Of a DNA stretch of 64,000 nucleotides, positions 61,931-64,000 are shown in pieces. Each line of letters begins with the position of its first letter. The first letter of the stretch is position 1. The position numbers were made by a program, and so were the translations under genes. The stretch lies in NCBI RefSeq assembly GCF_900176505.1, contig NZ_FWYB01000003.1, forward strand, positions 372,001 to 436,000, in the 5' to 3' direction. The notes beneath the pieces were generated by a model. The model was not told the origin of the DNA, searched no databases, and saw only the letters and a list, made by a program, of their open reading frames with translations. The stretch is from Pedobacter nyackensis. GTDB taxonomy: Bacteria > Bacteroidota > Bacteroidia > Sphingobacteriales > Sphingobacteriaceae.

Positions 61931-61956
61931 ATGAAACCTACTTATGCAGGTTTCAT
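61931..61956. repeat. 9-bp inverted repeat in the lemA/FAD-gene gap
   Basis: ATGAAACCT (61931-61939) and AGGTTTCAT (61948-61956) with an 8-base centre lie in the 182-base divergent gap. It may be an operator or a hairpin in the lemA leader. Confidence 0.5.
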
Positions 61957-62043
61957 GTGTTTCTTTAAGTTTTTTTTAAGCCGGTTGCTTGTCGACTAAT
62001 TCTGTTAATAGTTGTTAATTTACACATTAGAACTCAATATTCG

Positions 62044-62051
62044 TACCTTTG
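62044..62051 (+). promoter_or_regulatory. -7 box of the FAD-protein gene
   Basis: TACCTTTG matches TAnnTTTG, 33 bases before the ATG at 62085. It overlaps the TTG of a longer frame (62049), which is thus rejected. Confidence 0.5.
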
Positions 62052-62084
62052 TTACACGTTCAGGATAAAAACCTGACAACAGTT

Positions 62085-63626
62085 ATGCAAAAGGTCATCG
62101 AAATTACCATGGCTCCCGAAGAATTGGAGTCTGAAACAATACTTACAAACAAACTCTCAACTGCCTTAAAAATAGATATAATACGGATTAAGGGACATCA
62201 GATCCTTAAGCGTTCTATTGATGCGAGATCAAGGAACGTAATTTATCGGTTACAGGTAAACGTGTTTATCGATCAGGAGCCAATGGCAGAGAATTTTACT
62301 GTAAACTATCAAAATGTCAGTAATGCTAAACCTGTAATTATAGTTGGTGCAGGTCCTGCCGGATTATTTGCGGCATTGCAATGTATAGAAAACGGACTTA
62401 AACCTATAGTTTTAGAGCGTGGTAAAGATGTAAAGCAACGTAGAAGAGATTTAGCCGCGATTAATAAACAGGGAATAGTAAATACGGAATCCAATTATTG
62501 CTATGGAGAGGGAGGGGCAGGAACCTATTCTGATGGTAAACTTTATACCCGATCTAATAAGCGTGGTGATATTAATAAAGTATTACGGGCCTTTGTTCAG
62601 CATGGCGCCACAGAAGATATTTTAATTGATGCGCGCCCTCATATTGGTACCAACAAACTTCCCCATATTATAACCGCAATTAGAGAAACTATATTAAATG
62701 CCGGTGGCGAGGTTCATTTTGATCAGAAAGTGACTGATATACTCGTAGATTTTGGAAAGGTGAAGGGCGCGGTGATTAATGGTGAAAATAAGCTGATGGC
62801 CGACGCGGTTATTCTAGCGACAGGTCATTCGGCGCGTGATATTTACGAATTACTTCATCATAAAGGTATCCTGGTAGAAGCTAAGCCTTTCGCTTTAGGT
62901 GTGAGGATTGAGCACCCACAGGCCATTATAGATGCAGCACAATATCATTGTGATATTAGAAGTGAGTTTTTGCCTCCAGCTTATTATAGCCTCGTAGAGC
63001 AAGTTGGCAGTAGAGGGGTGTTTTCTTTTTGTATGTGCCCTGGTGGTATTATCGCTCCATGCGCTACATATGAAAATGAAATTGTGGTGAATGGCTGGTC
63101 TCCTTCAAAAAGGAATAATCCTTTTGCAAACTCAGGCACAGTGGTGCAGATTACCTTAGATGACGTAAAAGGTGATGATCCATTAAGGATGATGAATTTC
63201 CAGGCGGCTATAGAGCGAAGTGCCTTTCAGTTAGGCGGGGGTAATCTTGTTGCACCGGCACAGCGTATGGTAGATTTTGTGGAGGGAAGACTTTCTATGG
63301 ATTTACCTAAAAACTCTTATCTGCCAGGAACAAACAGTGTAATGCTTAAAGATACTTTGCCGGATTTTGTGGCTTCGAGTTTAAAAAATGCCTTGCCAGT
63401 TTTCGGAAAGAAGATGAAGGGGTACTATACAAATGAGGCTATTTTGGTAGGTGTGGAGAGCCGTAGTTCATCTCCGGTACGTATTCCTAGAGATCGGGAT
63501 ACATTTCAACATCCTCAGGTGTCTGGGTTATTCCCCTGCGCTGAAGGTGCTGGTTATGCTGGTGGTATTGTTTCTGCTGCCATTGATGGTGTAAATTGTG
63601 CTAATGCTATTTTAAAGGCAATCTAG
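62085..63626 (+). CDS. FAD-dependent oxidoreductase of unknown substrate (COG2509-like)
   Basis: A 513-residue flavoprotein. A ~90-residue N-terminal domain is followed by the FAD motif VGAGPAGLFAA near 91-101 and ERGKDVKQRRR near 116. The family-specific NYCYGEGGAGTYSDGKL is near 145-161, and the ending GVESRSSSPVRIPRD and GEGAGYAGGI-like region (AEGAGYAGGIVSAA) closes the cofactor fold. These proteins are widespread and uncharacterised; a substrate cannot be inferred. The downstream neighbour is a CoA-binding protein. Confidence 0.88.
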   Translation: MQKVIEITMAPEELESETILTNKLSTALKIDIIRIKGHQILKRSIDARSRNVIYRLQVNVFIDQEPMAENFTVNYQNVSNAKPVIIVGAGPAGLFAALQCIENGLKPIVLERGKDVKQRRRDLAAINKQGIVNTESNYCYGEGGAGTYSDGKLYTRSNKRGDINKVLRAFVQHGATEDILIDARPHIGTNKLPHIITAIRETILNAGGEVHFDQKVTDILVDFGKVKGAVINGENKLMADAVILATGHSARDIYELLHHKGILVEAKPFALGVRIEHPQAIIDAAQYHCDIRSEFLPPAYYSLVEQVGSRGVFSFCMCPGGIIAPCATYENEIVVNGWSPSKRNNPFANSGTVVQITLDDVKGDDPLRMMNFQAAIERSAFQLGGGNLVAPAQRMVDFVEGRLSMDLPKNSYLPGTNSVMLKDTLPDFVASSLKNALPVFGKKMKGYYTNEAILVGVESRSSSPVRIPRDRDTFQHPQVSGLFPCAEGAGYAGGIVSAAIDGVNCANAILKAI

Positions 63627-63744
63627 TCAAACAGATTTTAATTGATTTTGTTATATACTGTGCAGCATTATACTGTTCTATAGTTTAAGTATAGGAGAGA
63701 TTAATACCTGTAAACTGGAGTCCCTAAATATAAAAATTAAAAGG

Positions 63745-64000
63745 TTGAAGAAGACATTGATTATAGGAGCGACACCTAATTCGGGTCGTTATTCCTACCG
63801 TGCAGCATATATGCTTATAGCTAAAGGACATAATATTGTTAATATCGGTATTAAGAGAGGAGAAGTTGCGGGAGTTGAAATTGAAAAGCCTGGAGTAATC
63901 CATAATGATATTGATACGATAACTTTATATATAGGTCCACATCTACAAGATCAGTATTACGATTATATATTGCAAACTAAACCCAAAAGGGTTGTTTTTA
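63745..64000 (+). CDS. CoA-binding domain protein (start of gene, cut by window end)
   Basis: A partial frame of 85 codons begins with TTG at 63745 (reading MKKTLIIGATPNSGRYSYRA) and is open to the window end. The Rossmann-like CoA_binding motif GATPNSGRYSYRAA and the following HNIVNIGIKRGEVAG and IHNDIDTITLYIG match small CoA-binding proteins of about 120 residues. No ATG lies in frame, so TTG is the likely start. The tail of the protein is outside the window. Confidence 0.8.
   Translation, partial: MKKTLIIGATPNSGRYSYRAAYMLIAKGHNIVNIGIKRGEVAGVEIEKPGVIHNDIDTITLYIGPHLQDQYYDYILQTKPKRVVF

Overview
The window looks like chromosomal DNA of a Bacteroidota bacterium, most likely a Sphingobacteriaceae member close to Pedobacter. 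Supporting signs are a SusC/SusD pair with a triple-tyrosine (YXYXY) regulator, DUF5686 outer-membrane proteins, several -7 boxes of the Bacteroidota form TAnnTTTG, and the types of kbl, tdh, dnaA and trhO. There is no 16S sequence here, so the genus is an inference. I see no rRNA, tRNA, CRISPR array, prophage or insertion sequence.

Layout. (1) 59-5383, minus strand: truA, a GH20 hexosaminidase, a PBP4-type D-Ala-D-Ala carboxypeptidase and asd. (2) 5537-15907, minus strand: a ten-gene sugar cluster with two Gfo/Idh/MocA oxidoreductases, three sugar-isomerase-type TIM barrels, a DUF1080 protein, a sugar/nucleoside-type MFS permease, and an FAD (GMC) dehydrogenase with its Tat-borne small subunit and a cytochrome c lipoprotein. 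It reads as an oxidation-based (3-oxo-glycoside) sugar pathway with one part outside the inner membrane and one inside. (3) 16178-17886, plus: SDR-type threonine dehydrogenase and a YebC protein. (4) 18010-31528, minus: an esterase, then a polysaccharide utilisation locus (GH3, GH144-like endo-beta-1,2-glucanase, SusD, SusC, YXYXY regulator), then trhO. Beta-1,2-glucan is the predicted substrate. (5) 31851-38321: a C1 peptidase and two divergent DUF5686 genes. (6) 38391-47632, plus: kbl, pheS, a Rieske-like lipoprotein without its histidines, a TetR regulator, rlmD, a PyrR-like protein, a degenerate glycosyltransferase, ispH and hemH. (7) kdtA (minus), then 48916-53893 plus: a nucleotide-sugar operon (ugd, UDP-xylose synthase, galE, unknown helical protein, rfbB). 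(8) 53903-64000: ABC permease, HesB-type Fe-S protein, a methylmalonyl-CoA mutase chain without its B12 domain, dnaA with a perfect DnaA box upstream, a lemA-TPM-TPM-NUDIX operon, an FAD protein and a CoA-binding protein cut by the window end.

Working together: regions 2 and 4 suggest an organism living on plant or microbial glycans, taking beta-1,2-glucan through SusCD and hydrolysing it to glucose, and taking other glycosides through C3 oxidation. Tdh and Kbl are the two steps of threonine breakdown to glycine and acetyl-CoA, although 21 kb apart. Region 7 supplies UDP-glucuronate, UDP-xylose, UDP-galactose and dTDP-4-keto-6-deoxyglucose for surface polysaccharides, next to the Kdo transferase of lipid A biosynthesis. 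Many gene ends carry strong hairpins, one of them encoded inside the conserved C-terminal codons of a convergent gene. No wholly unknown system is evident; the most unusual items are the oxidative glycoside cluster, the 11-bp tandem repeats before the esterase, a large imperfect palindrome at 9271-9348, and several proteins that have lost the key residues of their family.
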